Notes under the pieces: model-generated
Told to the model about the DNA's origin: nothing
Databases searched by the model: none
Seen by the model: only the letters and a program-made list of their open reading frames with translations
Translations under genes and position numbers: made by a program
Shown here: positions 36,489-45,737 of the stretch, piece by piece
Position numbering within the stretch: the first letter of the stretch is position 1
How the letters are laid out: each line of letters starts with the position of its first letter
Assembly: GCF_023556335.1 (NCBI RefSeq)
Contig: NZ_JAIKTS010000002.1
Span: 372,001-436,000, forward strand
Length of the DNA: 64,000 nt
Direction: 5' to 3'
Source: Stenotrophomonas mori
GTDB taxonomy: Bacteria > Pseudomonadota > Gammaproteobacteria > Xanthomonadales > Xanthomonadaceae

Positions 36489-37391
36489 TCAGCCAGACAG
36501 CTGTTTCGACACCGCCCGCACCACCTTGATGAACTGCTGCTGCAAGGGATAGCTCATGGTGTCCTCCATCTGCAGGATGCCCATGGTGCGTGCGCCCGCC
36601 TGCCCGGCGATGCCGGCGACGGTGATGCCCGGGTGGGCCATGTGGCGCACCGACGAGGCGGGCACCAGCGCGATGCCCAGGCCTTCCATGGCAAACGCGG
36701 TGGCCGTTGCGATGTAGGTCACCTCGAAGGCCGGGAAGACGTCCCCGCCGGCGTCCGCGAAGGCCTGGTTGACCGCGGAGCGCAGGCTGGTGCCCCGTTT
36801 CGTCAGGATCAGCGGCTCGTCCATCAACGCCTCGATCCGGACCTCGCCCCCGCCGGCCAGGGGGTGCGCACTCGGCAGCACCGCGACCAGCTCCTCGGAG
36901 AACAGCGCTTCGAAGTTCATGCCCCCTTCGAACATCCGCGCACTGGTCAGGCACACATCGCACCTCCCCTCCTTGATCGCCGCAACCAGCTCCTGGTCCA
37001 CCGTCTCGAGTATCTCCAGGCGGACATCGGGAAAGGCCTGCCCGAACGTGGCGATCACACGCGGCAGCAGTTCCGCGGCGATCGAAGGCAGCGCGCCGAT
37101 CTTGAGCTGGCCCAGGCGCCCTGCCGCCAGCTGCGCGCTCTTGGCGCGCACCTCGTCGGCGGTCGCCGCCAGCCGCTCGAACTCCTCCAGCAGCTCGGCA
37201 CCGGCAGGGGTAAGCCGTACGACGCGTGTGGTCCGGTCGAACAGGGGAACGCCGATCGCATCCTCCAGGCCCTTGATCTGTATCGAAATCGTGGACTGGG
37301 ACGTGGAGATGCGCTCGGCGGCCGCACGAAAGCTGTTGTACCTGGCCACGGCCAGGAACATCCGCACCTGACGCAGCGTGGGTTCGGGCAT
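36489..37391 (-). CDS. LysR-family regulator of the transport/catabolism island
   Basis: 300 residues. The winged HTH is LRQVRMFLAVARYNSFRAAA and STSQSTISIQIKGLEDAIGV; then RVVRLTPAGAELLEEF and a periplasmic-binding-like effector domain (IGALPSIAAELLPRVIATF). It is divergent from the ABC-transporter operon. The gap between carries a 16-bp palindrome repeated upstream of the TonB receptor 14 kb away, so this regulator is the obvious candidate to bind both. The ligand is probably the transported compound or a product. Confidence 0.88.
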   Translation of the reverse strand: MPEPTLRQVRMFLAVARYNSFRAAAERISTSQSTISIQIKGLEDAIGVPLFDRTTRVVRLTPAGAELLEEFERLAATADEVRAKSAQLAAGRLGQLKIGALPSIAAELLPRVIATFGQAFPDVRLEILETVDQELVAAIKEGRCDVCLTSARMFEGGMNFEALFSEELVAVLPSAHPLAGGGEVRIEALMDEPLILTKRGTSLRSAVNQAFADAGGDVFPAFEVTYIATATAFAMEGLGIALVPASSVRHMAHPGITVAGIAGQAGARTMGILQMEDTMSYPLQQQFIKVVRAVSKQLSG

Positions 37392-37414
37392 CGGAAAGAC
37401 TCGCCAATTGATCT

Positions 37415-37430
37415 GTTTTACAAAAGATGC
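37415..37430. promoter_or_regulatory. Degenerate copy of the island palindrome
   Basis: GTTTTACAAAAGATGC agrees at 10 of 16 positions with the palindrome copy ATTTTACAAGTGAAAT found at 51285-51300, including the TTTTACAA core. It lies 25-40 bp from the LysR start and could serve autoregulation or as the second half-site of a LysR tetramer. Confidence 0.4.
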
Positions 37431-37439
37431 ATTGCCTTT

Positions 37440-37477
37440 ATTTCACTTGTCAAATCATTTGCCACATCAAACAATGG
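37440..37477 (+). promoter_or_regulatory. Operator-promoter of the ABC/AtuA operon
   Basis: The palindrome ATTTCACTTGTCAAAT (37440-37455; ATTT-n-AC-nn-GT-n-AAAT) overlaps a -35-like TTGTCA (37447-37452). After a 17-bp spacer comes AACAAT (37470-37475) as -10. The same arrangement, down to the palindrome and the CAAACAATGG end, is found upstream of the minus-strand TonB receptor. Start of transcription is predicted near 37482. Confidence 0.7.
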
Positions 37478-37565
37478 ATCGCGAACAGGAACACAGCCGC
37501 GGGCGCGCCTCCCCTGGACGCAACGCCGCCAGCACCGGGCACGTCCCGCCTTCCGGAACAGACCA

Positions 37566-39140
37566 TTGGCCTTCTTTCCATTGAAAACCTGCGTCATCGG
37601 ACTGGTCGCGGCCTCGATCGCGCTGGGGGCCCAGGCCGGAACCCTCCGGGTCGTGCCCAGCGCCCCGCTGCAGATCCTGGACCCGCTTTCCACCACGGCG
37701 CACATCACCCGTGACCATGGCTTCATGGTGTACGACACCCTGTTCGGCACCGATGCGACCGGCGCCATCCAGCCGCAGATGGTCGAGAGCTACAGCATCG
37801 ACGCGGCGAAGACGACCTGGACGTTCACGCTGCGCGAGGGCCTGGAATTCCATGACGGCAGCCCCGTCACCTCCGCCGACGTGATCGCCTCGCTCCAGCG
37901 CTGGCAGACCCTGGACATCATGGGCGGGAAGATGAAGGAGCGCACCGTGCGCATGCGGGCCGACGACGACCGGACCTTCCGGATCGAGCTGTCCGCGCCC
38001 TTCGCGCTGATGCTCGAAGCGCTTGGCAAACCCTCCTCGATCGTGCCCTTCATCATGCAGAAGTCGGTCGTCGATGCGGCCGGCACGGGACCCGTCACCC
38101 GGATCGTCGGCTCCGGGCCGTTCCGGTTCGTCCAGGAAGCGTTCAAGCCGGGCGAGCGTGCCATCTATGCCAGGAACGCACGCTACCGGCCGCGCGGCGA
38201 ACCGGCATCCGGGACCGCCGGCGGCAAGACCGTCAGGGTGGACGCGGTCGAATGGGTGTTCCTGCGCGATCCGCAGACCGCGGTGAACGCGCTGCGCAAG
38301 AAGGAGGTCGACTTCCTCGACACCGCGCCCTTCGAACAGGTGCCCGATCTTCAGAAGGATCCCGGGCTGGAGGTCATCGACCGCCCCCTGAGCCTTTCCT
38401 ACGTCATGCGCTTCAACGCGATGACGCCTCCCTTCAACGATCCGAGGGTGCGCCGCGCGGCGATGCTCGCGATGAGCCAGGAGGCGATCCTCAAGGTCCA
38501 GGTCAACGTTCCCGGCGCCTTCCAGAGCTGCACTTCGGTGTATCCCTGCGGCACGACGTATTCGTCCCCGTCGGCCCACTACACCGGAAAGCCGGACTTC
38601 GCCGCGGCCCGGCGGCTCCTGGAGGACGCCGGCTACGACGGTACGCCCGTCGTCATCCTCGACACGCCGGAAGTGCGCGCGCAGAACAAGACCGCCGCCA
38701 TGATCTCGGCGCTGCTGCGCCTGGCCGGTTTCAGGACCCGGCTGATGCCCCTGGACTGGGCGAGCTGGCTGCAGAAGCGCACGAGTATGCTGCCGCCGGA
38801 CCAGGGCGGCTGGAGCATCTTCGTCGCCGGCTGGTCGCCCCTGGACCTGACCGTGCCGCTGTCGTCCGCGCCGCTGACCGCCAGCGGCAGGGCGGGCTGG
38901 CCCGGCTGGTTCGAGGACGCAGAGGTGGAGTCGCTGCTGGCGCAGTTCGCCGACACCCAGGAGCCGGCACGGCAGAAGGCCATCGCCACCCTGATCCAGG
39001 AGCGGATCCTGGCCCAGGCCGCCATCGTCCCGCTCGGGCAGGCGAGCAGCTACTCGGTGGCGCGCCGGCATTCGCTGGACGGCCTGCTGCCGCGCATCGC
39101 GGCAACGGTGTACTGGAACGTGTCCCTGTCCGACAAATGA
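37566..39140 (+). CDS. ABC transporter solute-binding protein, peptide family (SBP_bac_5)
   Basis: 524 residues from TTG 37566, which has GGAA 7 bp upstream; a second TTG at 37581 would give the tidy signal start MKTCVIGLVAASIALGAQA. There is no usable ATG in frame. Mature blocks TLRVVPSAPLQILDPLSTTA, YDTLFGTDATGAIQPQMVES and LEFHDGSPVTSADVIASL match DppA/OppA-like binding proteins. Two Cys (CTSVYPC) probably form a disulphide. Periplasmic; it delivers a peptide-like or other amphiphilic ligand to the permeases encoded next. Confidence 0.88.
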   Translation: MAFFPLKTCVIGLVAASIALGAQAGTLRVVPSAPLQILDPLSTTAHITRDHGFMVYDTLFGTDATGAIQPQMVESYSIDAAKTTWTFTLREGLEFHDGSPVTSADVIASLQRWQTLDIMGGKMKERTVRMRADDDRTFRIELSAPFALMLEALGKPSSIVPFIMQKSVVDAAGTGPVTRIVGSGPFRFVQEAFKPGERAIYARNARYRPRGEPASGTAGGKTVRVDAVEWVFLRDPQTAVNALRKKEVDFLDTAPFEQVPDLQKDPGLEVIDRPLSLSYVMRFNAMTPPFNDPRVRRAAMLAMSQEAILKVQVNVPGAFQSCTSVYPCGTTYSSPSAHYTGKPDFAAARRLLEDAGYDGTPVVILDTPEVRAQNKTAAMISALLRLAGFRTRLMPLDWASWLQKRTSMLPPDQGGWSIFVAGWSPLDLTVPLSSAPLTASGRAGWPGWFEDAEVESLLAQFADTQEPARQKAIATLIQERILAQAAIVPLGQASSYSVARRHSLDGLLPRIAATVYWNVSLSDK

Positions 39141-39168
39141 TGTCCTCACCTGCAACGGCTGGAACAGC

Positions 39169-40110
39169 ATGAGCACCTATGCCCTCCGTCGGCTCCTGTC
39201 CACCCTGCCGGTGATAGTCGCGGTGGCGGTCCTGGTCTTCGTCGTCCTGCGGCTCGCGCCCGGCGACCCGGCCCTGGCCATCGCCGGTGACGGCGCCACG
39301 CCGCAGGAGCTGCAGCGCATGCGCGCCCAGCTGGGCCTGGACAAGACCCTGTTCGAGCAGTTCCTGATCTGGGGCCGGTCGATGCTGCGGCTGGACTTCG
39401 GCAATTCGCTGTACTACCACGTCCCGGTCACCACGCTCATCGGCCAGCGCATCCTGCCCACGGCGAACCTGGCGCTGCTGACCATGCTCATGGCGGTACC
39501 CACCGCGGTCGGTCTGGGCACGCTCGCCGCGTCCCGGCAGGGCAGCCTGGTCGACCGGGCCGTGAACGCCTTTGCCGTCCTCGCGTTCTCGGTCCCGGTG
39601 TTCGTCCTCGGCTACGTGCTGATCTGGCTGTTCGCCGTCCACTTCGCACTGCTCCCCGTACAGGGGCTGGGCGCGGAGGGCGCGAGCCCCGGGGTCAAGC
39701 TGCTCCACTACCTGCTGCCCGCGGTCGGGCTGGCGTTCGGCCAGATCGCGCTGTTGACGCGCGTCACCCGAGCGTCGGTCATCGACACCCTGGGCGAGGA
39801 CTACATCCGGACGGCCTATGCCAAGGGCGCCAGCGCACGGCGCGTGCTCTGGCGCCATGCCGTCCGCACGGCCGCGGTCCCCATCGTCACCGTCATCGGT
39901 CTTTCATTCGCGGTGCTGATCGGCGGCGTGGTCGTCACCGAAACGGTCTACGCGATCCCCGGGCTCGGCAAGCTCACCGTGGACGCGGTGCTGGCACGCG
40001 ACTTTCCCGTCGTGCAGGGCCTGGTGATCTTCTTCTCGGCGCTGTACGTGGGCATCAACCTCGTGGTCGACCTCCTCTACATGGCGCTGGATCCACGCAT
40101 CCGCTATTGA
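39169..40110 (+). CDS. ABC transporter permease, DppB type
   Basis: 313 residues, six membrane helices. N-terminal YALRRLLSTLPVIVAVAVLVF and the first-loop motif RMRAQLGLDKTLFEQF are typical of DppB/OppB. The EAA loop DYIRTAYAKGASARRVLWRH contacts the ATPase. It ends with ALDPRIRY as usual for the family. 28 bp after the binding protein, same operon. Confidence 0.93.
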   Translation: MSTYALRRLLSTLPVIVAVAVLVFVVLRLAPGDPALAIAGDGATPQELQRMRAQLGLDKTLFEQFLIWGRSMLRLDFGNSLYYHVPVTTLIGQRILPTANLALLTMLMAVPTAVGLGTLAASRQGSLVDRAVNAFAVLAFSVPVFVLGYVLIWLFAVHFALLPVQGLGAEGASPGVKLLHYLLPAVGLAFGQIALLTRVTRASVIDTLGEDYIRTAYAKGASARRVLWRHAVRTAAVPIVTVIGLSFAVLIGGVVVTETVYAIPGLGKLTVDAVLARDFPVVQGLVIFFSALYVGINLVVDLLYMALDPRIRY

Positions 40111-40207
40111 CGCGCGGGCCGCTCGCTTCCCATCGCCAAGGGGAGCGGCCGGTCCATCCGTTCTCCGCCGCCGGCCAGCGCACGGCTGCCTTGACCAGGA
40201 ACCCTTC

Positions 40208-41149
40208 ATGCCAACCCCGCACGTCCCTCCCTGCCACCTGCCTCCCCTGGCCGCCGACGCACCATGGCGCGCCACGATGCGGGCCATGGCCCGCCATCCC
40301 GGTGTCCAGGCAGGATCGGCGGTGCTGGGCCTGCTGGTGCTGATGGCCCTGTTCGCTCCCCACCTGAACACCATCGATCCGGCCGCGATCGATCCCGACC
40401 ATGTCGGTACCGCGATCGGCCAGCGGGCCGTCTTCACCGACCTCTCCGGCAACAGCGTCGAACGCCTGTTCTACTTCGGCACCGACGGCATGGGCCGCGA
40501 TGTCTACAGCCGGGTGCTGTACGGCGCGCGCGTCTCGCTGGTCGTGGGCACCTGCGTCGCGGTCACCGGCGTCCTGCTGGGTGGCCTGCTCGGCCTGTTC
40601 GCCGGCTATGTCCGGAGGCTGGACGGGGTGCTGATGCGCATCATGGACGGGCTCATGGCGGTGCCGTCGATCCTGCTGGCCATAGCCCTGGTCTCGCTGT
40701 GGGAGGTGTCGCTCGCGACCCTGGTCATCGCGATCGCGCTGCCCGACCTTCCGCGCGTCGCCCGGGTGGTGCGGGCGACGGTCCTGTCGGTCCGGACAGC
40801 GGCGTTCGTGGAGGCGGCGCGGATGATGTCCGTCCCGGCCTGGAAGATCATGCTCAGGCATATCCTGCCGGCGGCGGTGGCGCCCCTGGCGATCCAGGGC
40901 ACCTTCATCTTCGGCTCGGCGATCCTGGTCGAAGCCGTGCTCTCGTTCCTCGGAGTCGGGTTCTCCAGCGACGTGCCCACCTGGGGCAACGTGATGGCCG
41001 ACGGCCGCGTCAACTTCAACCTCGCGCCCCACCTGGTGCTCATCCCGGGATGCTTCCTGGCCTTGACCATCGTCGCGGTGAACATGCTGGGCGACGGCCT
41101 GCGCGACGTCCTCGACCCCAAGTACGCGCCGCGGGACACCTCACGATGA
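40208..41149 (+). CDS. ABC transporter permease, DppC type
   Basis: 313 residues. The N-terminal tail with VLGLLVLMALFAPHLNTIDP and the block YFGTDGMGRDVYSRVLYGAR are the OppC/DppC signature. The coupling loop is VEAARMMSVPAWKIMLRHIL. About six helices. The stop overlaps the ATPase gene by ATGA. The 97-bp gap after the first permease holds nothing recognised. Confidence 0.93.
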   Translation: MPTPHVPPCHLPPLAADAPWRATMRAMARHPGVQAGSAVLGLLVLMALFAPHLNTIDPAAIDPDHVGTAIGQRAVFTDLSGNSVERLFYFGTDGMGRDVYSRVLYGARVSLVVGTCVAVTGVLLGGLLGLFAGYVRRLDGVLMRIMDGLMAVPSILLAIALVSLWEVSLATLVIAIALPDLPRVARVVRATVLSVRTAAFVEAARMMSVPAWKIMLRHILPAAVAPLAIQGTFIFGSAILVEAVLSFLGVGFSSDVPTWGNVMADGRVNFNLAPHLVLIPGCFLALTIVAVNMLGDGLRDVLDPKYAPRDTSR

Positions 41150-42765
41150 ATCCTGCGGTCCTTGAGATAGTCGACCTCCACGTCCGGCTGCCCGACGGTG
41201 CGGACAGGCGCCATGCGGTGAACGGCCTGTCACTCACCATCGGCGAAGGCGAAATCGTCTGCCTGATCGGCGAATCCGGGTCCGGGAAATCGGTCATTGC
41301 CCACTCGATCATGGGGCTGCTGCCGAACGCACTGTCGGTGTCCTCCGGAACCATCCGGGTCCTCGGCGACGATGTCGCGGCGATGTCCCCGGAGACGCTG
41401 CGCACGCTGCGCGGCAACCGGATGTCCATGATCTTCCAGGAGCCGATGACGGCGCTGAACCCGGTCGAGCGCTGCGGTGCGCAGATAGAGGAGTTGCTCC
41501 TCATCCATGGCGAACGCAGGGCCGGGACGCGCCGCGCGACGACACTGGAGATGCTCCGGCAGGTGCACTTCGCCGACCCCGAGCGCATCTACCGCTCCTA
41601 CCCGCACCAGCTGTCGGGAGGCCAACGGCAGCGGGTGATGATCGCCCTGGCGCTCTGCCTCAAGCCGGCCCTGCTCATCTGCGACGAACCGACCACGGCG
41701 CTGGACGTGACCACCCAGGCCGAGATCCTGGCGCTGATCCTCGAACTGAGGCAGCTGCATGGAACGGCGATCCTGTTCATCACCCACGACATCGGGGTCG
41801 CCCGGCAGATCGCGGACAGGATCGCGGTGATGCGCCTGGGCGATGCGGTCGAGGAAGGCCCCTGCGCGGCTGTCCTGGACACCCCCGCCACCGCGTACAC
41901 GCGCCAGTTGATCGCGGCCGTGCCGGCCCTGCAGCCGATGCGGGTCCAGGACCGCCCGGCGCAGGCGCCCATTCTCGAGGTCACGGACCTGTCCAACGCC
42001 CACCGGCAAACCGCCGGCCTCTTCGCGGCGGCGAAGGAAACCGTGGTCGCGCGCAACATCAACCTGGTGATCCGGCCCGGCGAGACCCTCGGGGTGGTCG
42101 GTGAATCCGGGTCCGGAAAATCGTCGCTCGCCCGCTGCATCGCCGGTCTCGACTCCTTCGACGGCGGCGAGATCCGCATCGGCGGCAGCTCGGTGTCGCA
42201 GCGGCGCCGGCGCAGCGAGGACAAGGCGTTCCGGCGCCAGGTGCAGATGGTCTTCCAGGACCCGTACCGCTCGCTCAACCCGCGGCGACGCGTGCTCGAT
42301 TCGATGATCGAAGGCCCCATGAACCTGGGATGGAGCCGCGAGGCCGCGGTCGAGAAGGCCTGTGCGCTCATGGACCGCGTGCGCCTGTCGCGCTCGGTGC
42401 TCGGCCGCTACCCGCACGAGTTCTCGGGCGGCCAGAGGCAGCGGATCTGCATCGCCCGGGCACTGGCATGCGAGCCGAAGCTGCTGATCGCCGACGAGGC
42501 CGTCTCCGCGCTGGACGTCTCGGTGCAGAAGGAAATCCTGGATCTTCTCGAAGAGGTCCAGGCGCAGTTCCAGCTGGCGATGCTGTTCATCACCCATGAC
42601 CTGCGGGTGGCGGCGCGGCTGTGCGACCGGATCCTGGTCATGCAGGCCGGCCAGGTCATCGAGGAAGGAACCGCCCGGCAGGTCCTTGCGGCGCCCGCGG
42701 CGCCCTATACGCGGCGATTGATCGCGGCCATCCCCGGCCACCCGGACAGGAGGCCGCAGCCATGA
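41146..42765 (+). CDS. Double ABC ATPase (DppD-DppF fused)
   Basis: 539 residues with two complete nucleotide-binding domains. The first has Walker A GESGSGKS (42-49), [15 protein letters not shown] and [13 protein letters not shown]; the second has GESGSGKS (319-326), [16 protein letters not shown] and [13 protein letters not shown]. Each ends with the oligopeptide-transporter tail ([26 protein letters not shown]). So one chain supplies both ATPases of the heterodimer. Fused forms are common in rhizobial and pseudomonad glutathione/peptide importers. It overlaps neighbours by ATGA at both ends. Confidence 0.94.
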   Translation: MNPAVLEIVDLHVRLPDGADRRHAVNGLSLTIGEGEIVCLIGESGSGKSVIAHSIMGLLPNALSVSSGTIRVLGDDVAAMSPETLRTLRGNRMSMIFQEPMTALNPVERCGAQIEELLLIHGERRAGTRRATTLEMLRQVHFADPERIYRSYPHQLSGGQRQRVMIALALCLKPALLICDEPTTALDVTTQAEILALILELRQLHGTAILFITHDIGVARQIADRIAVMRLGDAVEEGPCAAVLDTPATAYTRQLIAAVPALQPMRVQDRPAQAPILEVTDLSNAHRQTAGLFAAAKETVVARNINLVIRPGETLGVVGESGSGKSSLARCIAGLDSFDGGEIRIGGSSVSQRRRRSEDKAFRRQVQMVFQDPYRSLNPRRRVLDSMIEGPMNLGWSREAAVEKACALMDRVRLSRSVLGRYPHEFSGGQRQRICIARALACEPKLLIADEAVSALDVSVQKEILDLLEEVQAQFQLAMLFITHDLRVAARLCDRILVMQAGQVIEEGTARQVLAAPAAPYTRRLIAAIPGHPDRRPQP

Positions 42766-44126
42766 CCCGCCCGCAGCAGATGCCACGGAAGCGCACGCTC
42801 CGGCTGGGCGCCGGCGCCGGCTTCGCCCGCGACCGGATCGAACCGGCGGTCGACCTGGCCGAACGTGGCGACCTCGACTACCTGGTGCTCGAATGCCTGG
42901 CCGAACGGACCATCGCCCACGCGCAGCAGGCAAGGAGCGCCGACCCGGCCAAGGGGTTCGACCCGATGTTCGCATCGCGGATGCGCGCGCTTCTTCCCGT
43001 GCAGCAGCGCAAGGGATTCAGCATCGTCACCAACATGGGCGCGGCCAACCCCCATGCCGCCGGCAGGCTGGCGCTGGCCATCGCCGACGAGCTGGGCGTG
43101 ACCGGGCTCCGCGTCGCGGTGGTGGAAGGCGACGATGTGCTCGAGGCCGTCCTCGCTTCGGAGCTGGACTTCATCGAGTCCGGCGCCCCCCTCAGGGCGG
43201 TCGCCGCGAGCGTGATTTCGGCCAACGCCTACCTGGGTGCGGAGGGCATCCGCGACGCACTGCGCGGCGGCGCCAACCTGGTGATCTGCGGACGCGTGTC
43301 CGATCCGGCGCTGTTCCTCGGACCGCTGGTATACGAATTCGGCTGGTCCATGACCGATTGGAACAAGCTCGGCGCCGGCACGCTGGTCGGCCACATGCTC
43401 GAATGCGCGGGGCAGGTCACCGGTGGCTACTATGCCGACCCGGGCGTCAAGGAGGTGCCGGCGCTCGAGGACCTCGGCTTTCCCATCGGCGAGGTCGATG
43501 CTTCCGGTGCGCTGTGCATCTCCAAGCTGAGCGGCACCGGCGGCGTCGTCTCGGTGGCGACGTGCAAGGAGCAGCTGATCTACGAGATCCACGATCCGCG
43601 GCGGTACCTGCAGCCCGACGTGATCGCCGACTTCTCGAACGTCCGCATCGAGCAGCTCGGGCCCGACCGGGTGCGGCTGACCGGCGCCACGGGCCGGGAA
43701 CGCCCTGCCATGCTCAAGGTATCCGTCGCCTACAGCGAAGGGTTCGTCGGAGAGGGACAGATTTCATACGCGGGAACGGGTGCGGCGGACCGCGCGCGCC
43801 TGGCGGGCGAGGTGGTCAAGGCCCGCCTGCAGCGCGCGTCGATCACGCAGAGCGAGCTGAAGTTCGACCTGATCGGCATCGATGCCCTGCACGAGGCCAT
43901 CGGCCAGCGGCCGGCGCCCCCCTACGAGGCCCGCCTGCGGGTCGCCGCCAGGACGCCGTGCCGGGAGTCCGCGGAGGCGATCGGGCGCGAGGTCGAGGCG
44001 CTGTACACCAACGGCCCGGCCGGCGGCGGCGGCGTGACCGTGGCCACGCGCGAGGTGATTGCCGTGCAGTCCGTCCTCATCCCCAGGCAACAGGTCACGA
44101 CCACGGTAAAGGCATTGTGCAGATGA
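42762..44126 (+). CDS. AtuA-family protein (DUF1446)
   Basis: 454 residues, cytoplasmic. Family blocks are LRLGAGAGFARDRIEPAVDLAE (shortened here), YLVLECLAERTIAHAQQA, ANLVICGRVSDPALFLGPLV and AGTLVGHMLECAGQVTGGYY. AtuA belongs to acyclic-terpene utilisation in Pseudomonas, but most relatives sit in unrelated catabolic clusters and the chemistry is unsettled. Coupled on both sides by ATGA overlaps: upstream to the ABC ATPase, downstream to the fusion protein that carries the matching AtuA ferredoxin-fold domain. A role on the imported compound is likely. Confidence 0.87.
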   Translation: MTRPQQMPRKRTLRLGAGAGFARDRIEPAVDLAERGDLDYLVLECLAERTIAHAQQARSADPAKGFDPMFASRMRALLPVQQRKGFSIVTNMGAANPHAAGRLALAIADELGVTGLRVAVVEGDDVLEAVLASELDFIESGAPLRAVAASVISANAYLGAEGIRDALRGGANLVICGRVSDPALFLGPLVYEFGWSMTDWNKLGAGTLVGHMLECAGQVTGGYYADPGVKEVPALEDLGFPIGEVDASGALCISKLSGTGGVVSVATCKEQLIYEIHDPRRYLQPDVIADFSNVRIEQLGPDRVRLTGATGRERPAMLKVSVAYSEGFVGEGQISYAGTGAADRARLAGEVVKARLQRASITQSELKFDLIGIDALHEAIGQRPAPPYEARLRVAARTPCRESAEAIGREVEALYTNGPAGGGGVTVATREVIAVQSVLIPRQQVTTTVKALCR

Positions 44127-45622
44127 AGATCAAGCTGAGAGAGATCGCCCACTCGCGCAGCGGCGACAAGGGCAACCGATCCAACATATCGGTGATCCCG
44201 TTCGACACCGCGCACTACCCGCACCTGTGCCGGGTGCTGACCGCCGATGCGGTCCGGCGGCACTTCCAGGGCATCGTCGCCGGCGAAGTGGCGCGCTACG
44301 AACTGCCGGCGATTTCCGCGCTCAACTTCGTCCTGGACAACGCGCTGGGCGGCGGGGTGACCCGCTCGCTGTCGCTCGATGCACACGGCAAGTCGTTGAG
44401 CTCGGCCATGCTGGAGATGGAGGTCGAGGCCCCCGCCGGGGCGGCCGGCGCCACGGGACGGTGCGCGCCGGTCGAGCACCTGCCGAAGGCGGAGGATTTC
44501 CTCCTCTGGCCACCCAACGTGCAGGCGCATGGCTACCGCATCGTGGACCGACTGTTCAACTCCCGGACCATACGCAGATCGGGCAGCCCCACGCCGTTGG
44601 TGTACGGCGCGCCGTTGGAGGTCGAGTACGACGCGGCGGGCGTGGCCTGCGGCATTCCCGGGTTCATGGACCGGAACGCCATCAGCGGCCTGCTGGTGAT
44701 CAAGGACGGGACCGTGCGCGTCGAGCGGTATGGCCTGGGGCTGCAGCCCTGCGACCGCTGGAGCACGATGTCCACCGTCAAGTCGATCACCGCGACGCTG
44801 GTCGGGGTCGCGGTCAAGGATGGCGCGATCGGATCGCTGGACGACAGCGTCACGCGGTACGTTCCGACACTGCGTGGCTCGGCCTACGAGGCGGTCTCGA
44901 TCCGCGACCTGCTGACAATGTCCTCCGGGGTCGCCTGGAACGAAGACTATGCGGACAAGCATTCGCACGTGAACCGTTACAGCAAGTCCTTGGCCGACGG
45001 CATCCCGGGCGGGGTGTTCGAACTGCTCCGCGGGCTGCCGCGGGCGCATCCGCCGGGCGTGCATTGGCACTACAACACCGGCGATACCTTCCTGCTGGGC
45101 GCGGCCCTGCGCTCGGCGGTGGGCATGCCGCTTGCCGAGTACCTGTCGAAGCGCATCTGGGGACCCTGCGGCATGGAGTTCGATGCCTTCTATACCCTGG
45201 AGTCGCCGGAGGGGCTCGAGATCGGCGGCAGCCGGGCGGGGGTCGCACTGCGGGACTTCGGGCGCTTCGCCATGTTCCTCCTGGACGAAGGCCGGGTCGA
45301 CGGGACGTCGATGCTGCCCCAGGGCTGGAATGACGAGGCCGCTGCGATGACCTTCGTCTTCACCGACAAGCAGAAGGCCGAGTCTCCCGATATCACCTCC
45401 GGCTCACTGGGCGGCTATGGATACAGCTGGTGGATCGCCGAGGACGGCGCGATGATCGCGGCGGGATTCGCCGGGCAGCGCATCTACGTCAACCGCCGGC
45501 AGCAGCTGGCGATCATCACCCTGGGCGCGTTTCCGGAGCCCGGTTTCCGCGGCCCCGGCGACCACGACCGGCGTGCCGAAGTGGTCCGGTTCACCGAGGC
45601 GGTGAAAGCAGCCCTGTGCTGA
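44123..45622 (+). CDS. Fusion: AtuA-type ferredoxin-fold domain + class-C beta-lactamase-like serine hydrolase
   Basis: 499 residues. Residues 1-102 (KIKLREIAHSRSGDKGNRSN, LPAISALNFVLDNALGGGVT, LEMEVEA) match the small AtuA-related domain usually found alone or at the end of AtuA. After a linker, residues ~145-499 form a serine hydrolase of the beta-lactamase/6-aminohexanoate-dimer hydrolase type. S217-T-V-K220 is the SxxK nucleophile motif, HYNTGDTFLLGAALR gives the Tyr-x-Asn-like motif, and AGFAGQRIYV replaces KTG. No signal peptide, so it acts in the cytoplasm on the imported substrate, likely on an amide, ester or lactam. The fusion itself is unusual. Confidence 0.85.
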   Translation: MKIKLREIAHSRSGDKGNRSNISVIPFDTAHYPHLCRVLTADAVRRHFQGIVAGEVARYELPAISALNFVLDNALGGGVTRSLSLDAHGKSLSSAMLEMEVEAPAGAAGATGRCAPVEHLPKAEDFLLWPPNVQAHGYRIVDRLFNSRTIRRSGSPTPLVYGAPLEVEYDAAGVACGIPGFMDRNAISGLLVIKDGTVRVERYGLGLQPCDRWSTMSTVKSITATLVGVAVKDGAIGSLDDSVTRYVPTLRGSAYEAVSIRDLLTMSSGVAWNEDYADKHSHVNRYSKSLADGIPGGVFELLRGLPRAHPPGVHWHYNTGDTFLLGAALRSAVGMPLAEYLSKRIWGPCGMEFDAFYTLESPEGLEIGGSRAGVALRDFGRFAMFLLDEGRVDGTSMLPQGWNDEAAAMTFVFTDKQKAESPDITSGSLGGYGYSWWIAEDGAMIAAGFAGQRIYVNRRQQLAIITLGAFPEPGFRGPGDHDRRAEVVRFTEAVKAALC

Positions 45623-45708
45623 GCCGCGCCCGGGAGCCCCGCGGCAGCGTCCGGCCCCTGGCCCGCGCTGCCACCGCCCGGCCGAATGCGCGCGCCACGT
45701 CGGTGCCC

Positions 45709-45729
45709 GCCCGCCGCAACGCGGCGGGC
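45709..45729. terminator. Terminator hairpin between convergent arms of the island
   Basis: GCCCGCCGC (45709-45717), loop AAC, GCGGCGGGC (45721-45729): a perfect 9-bp stem between the hydrolase stop and the PaiB-like stop. Confidence 0.6.
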
Positions 45730-45737
45730 AGCGGCCC

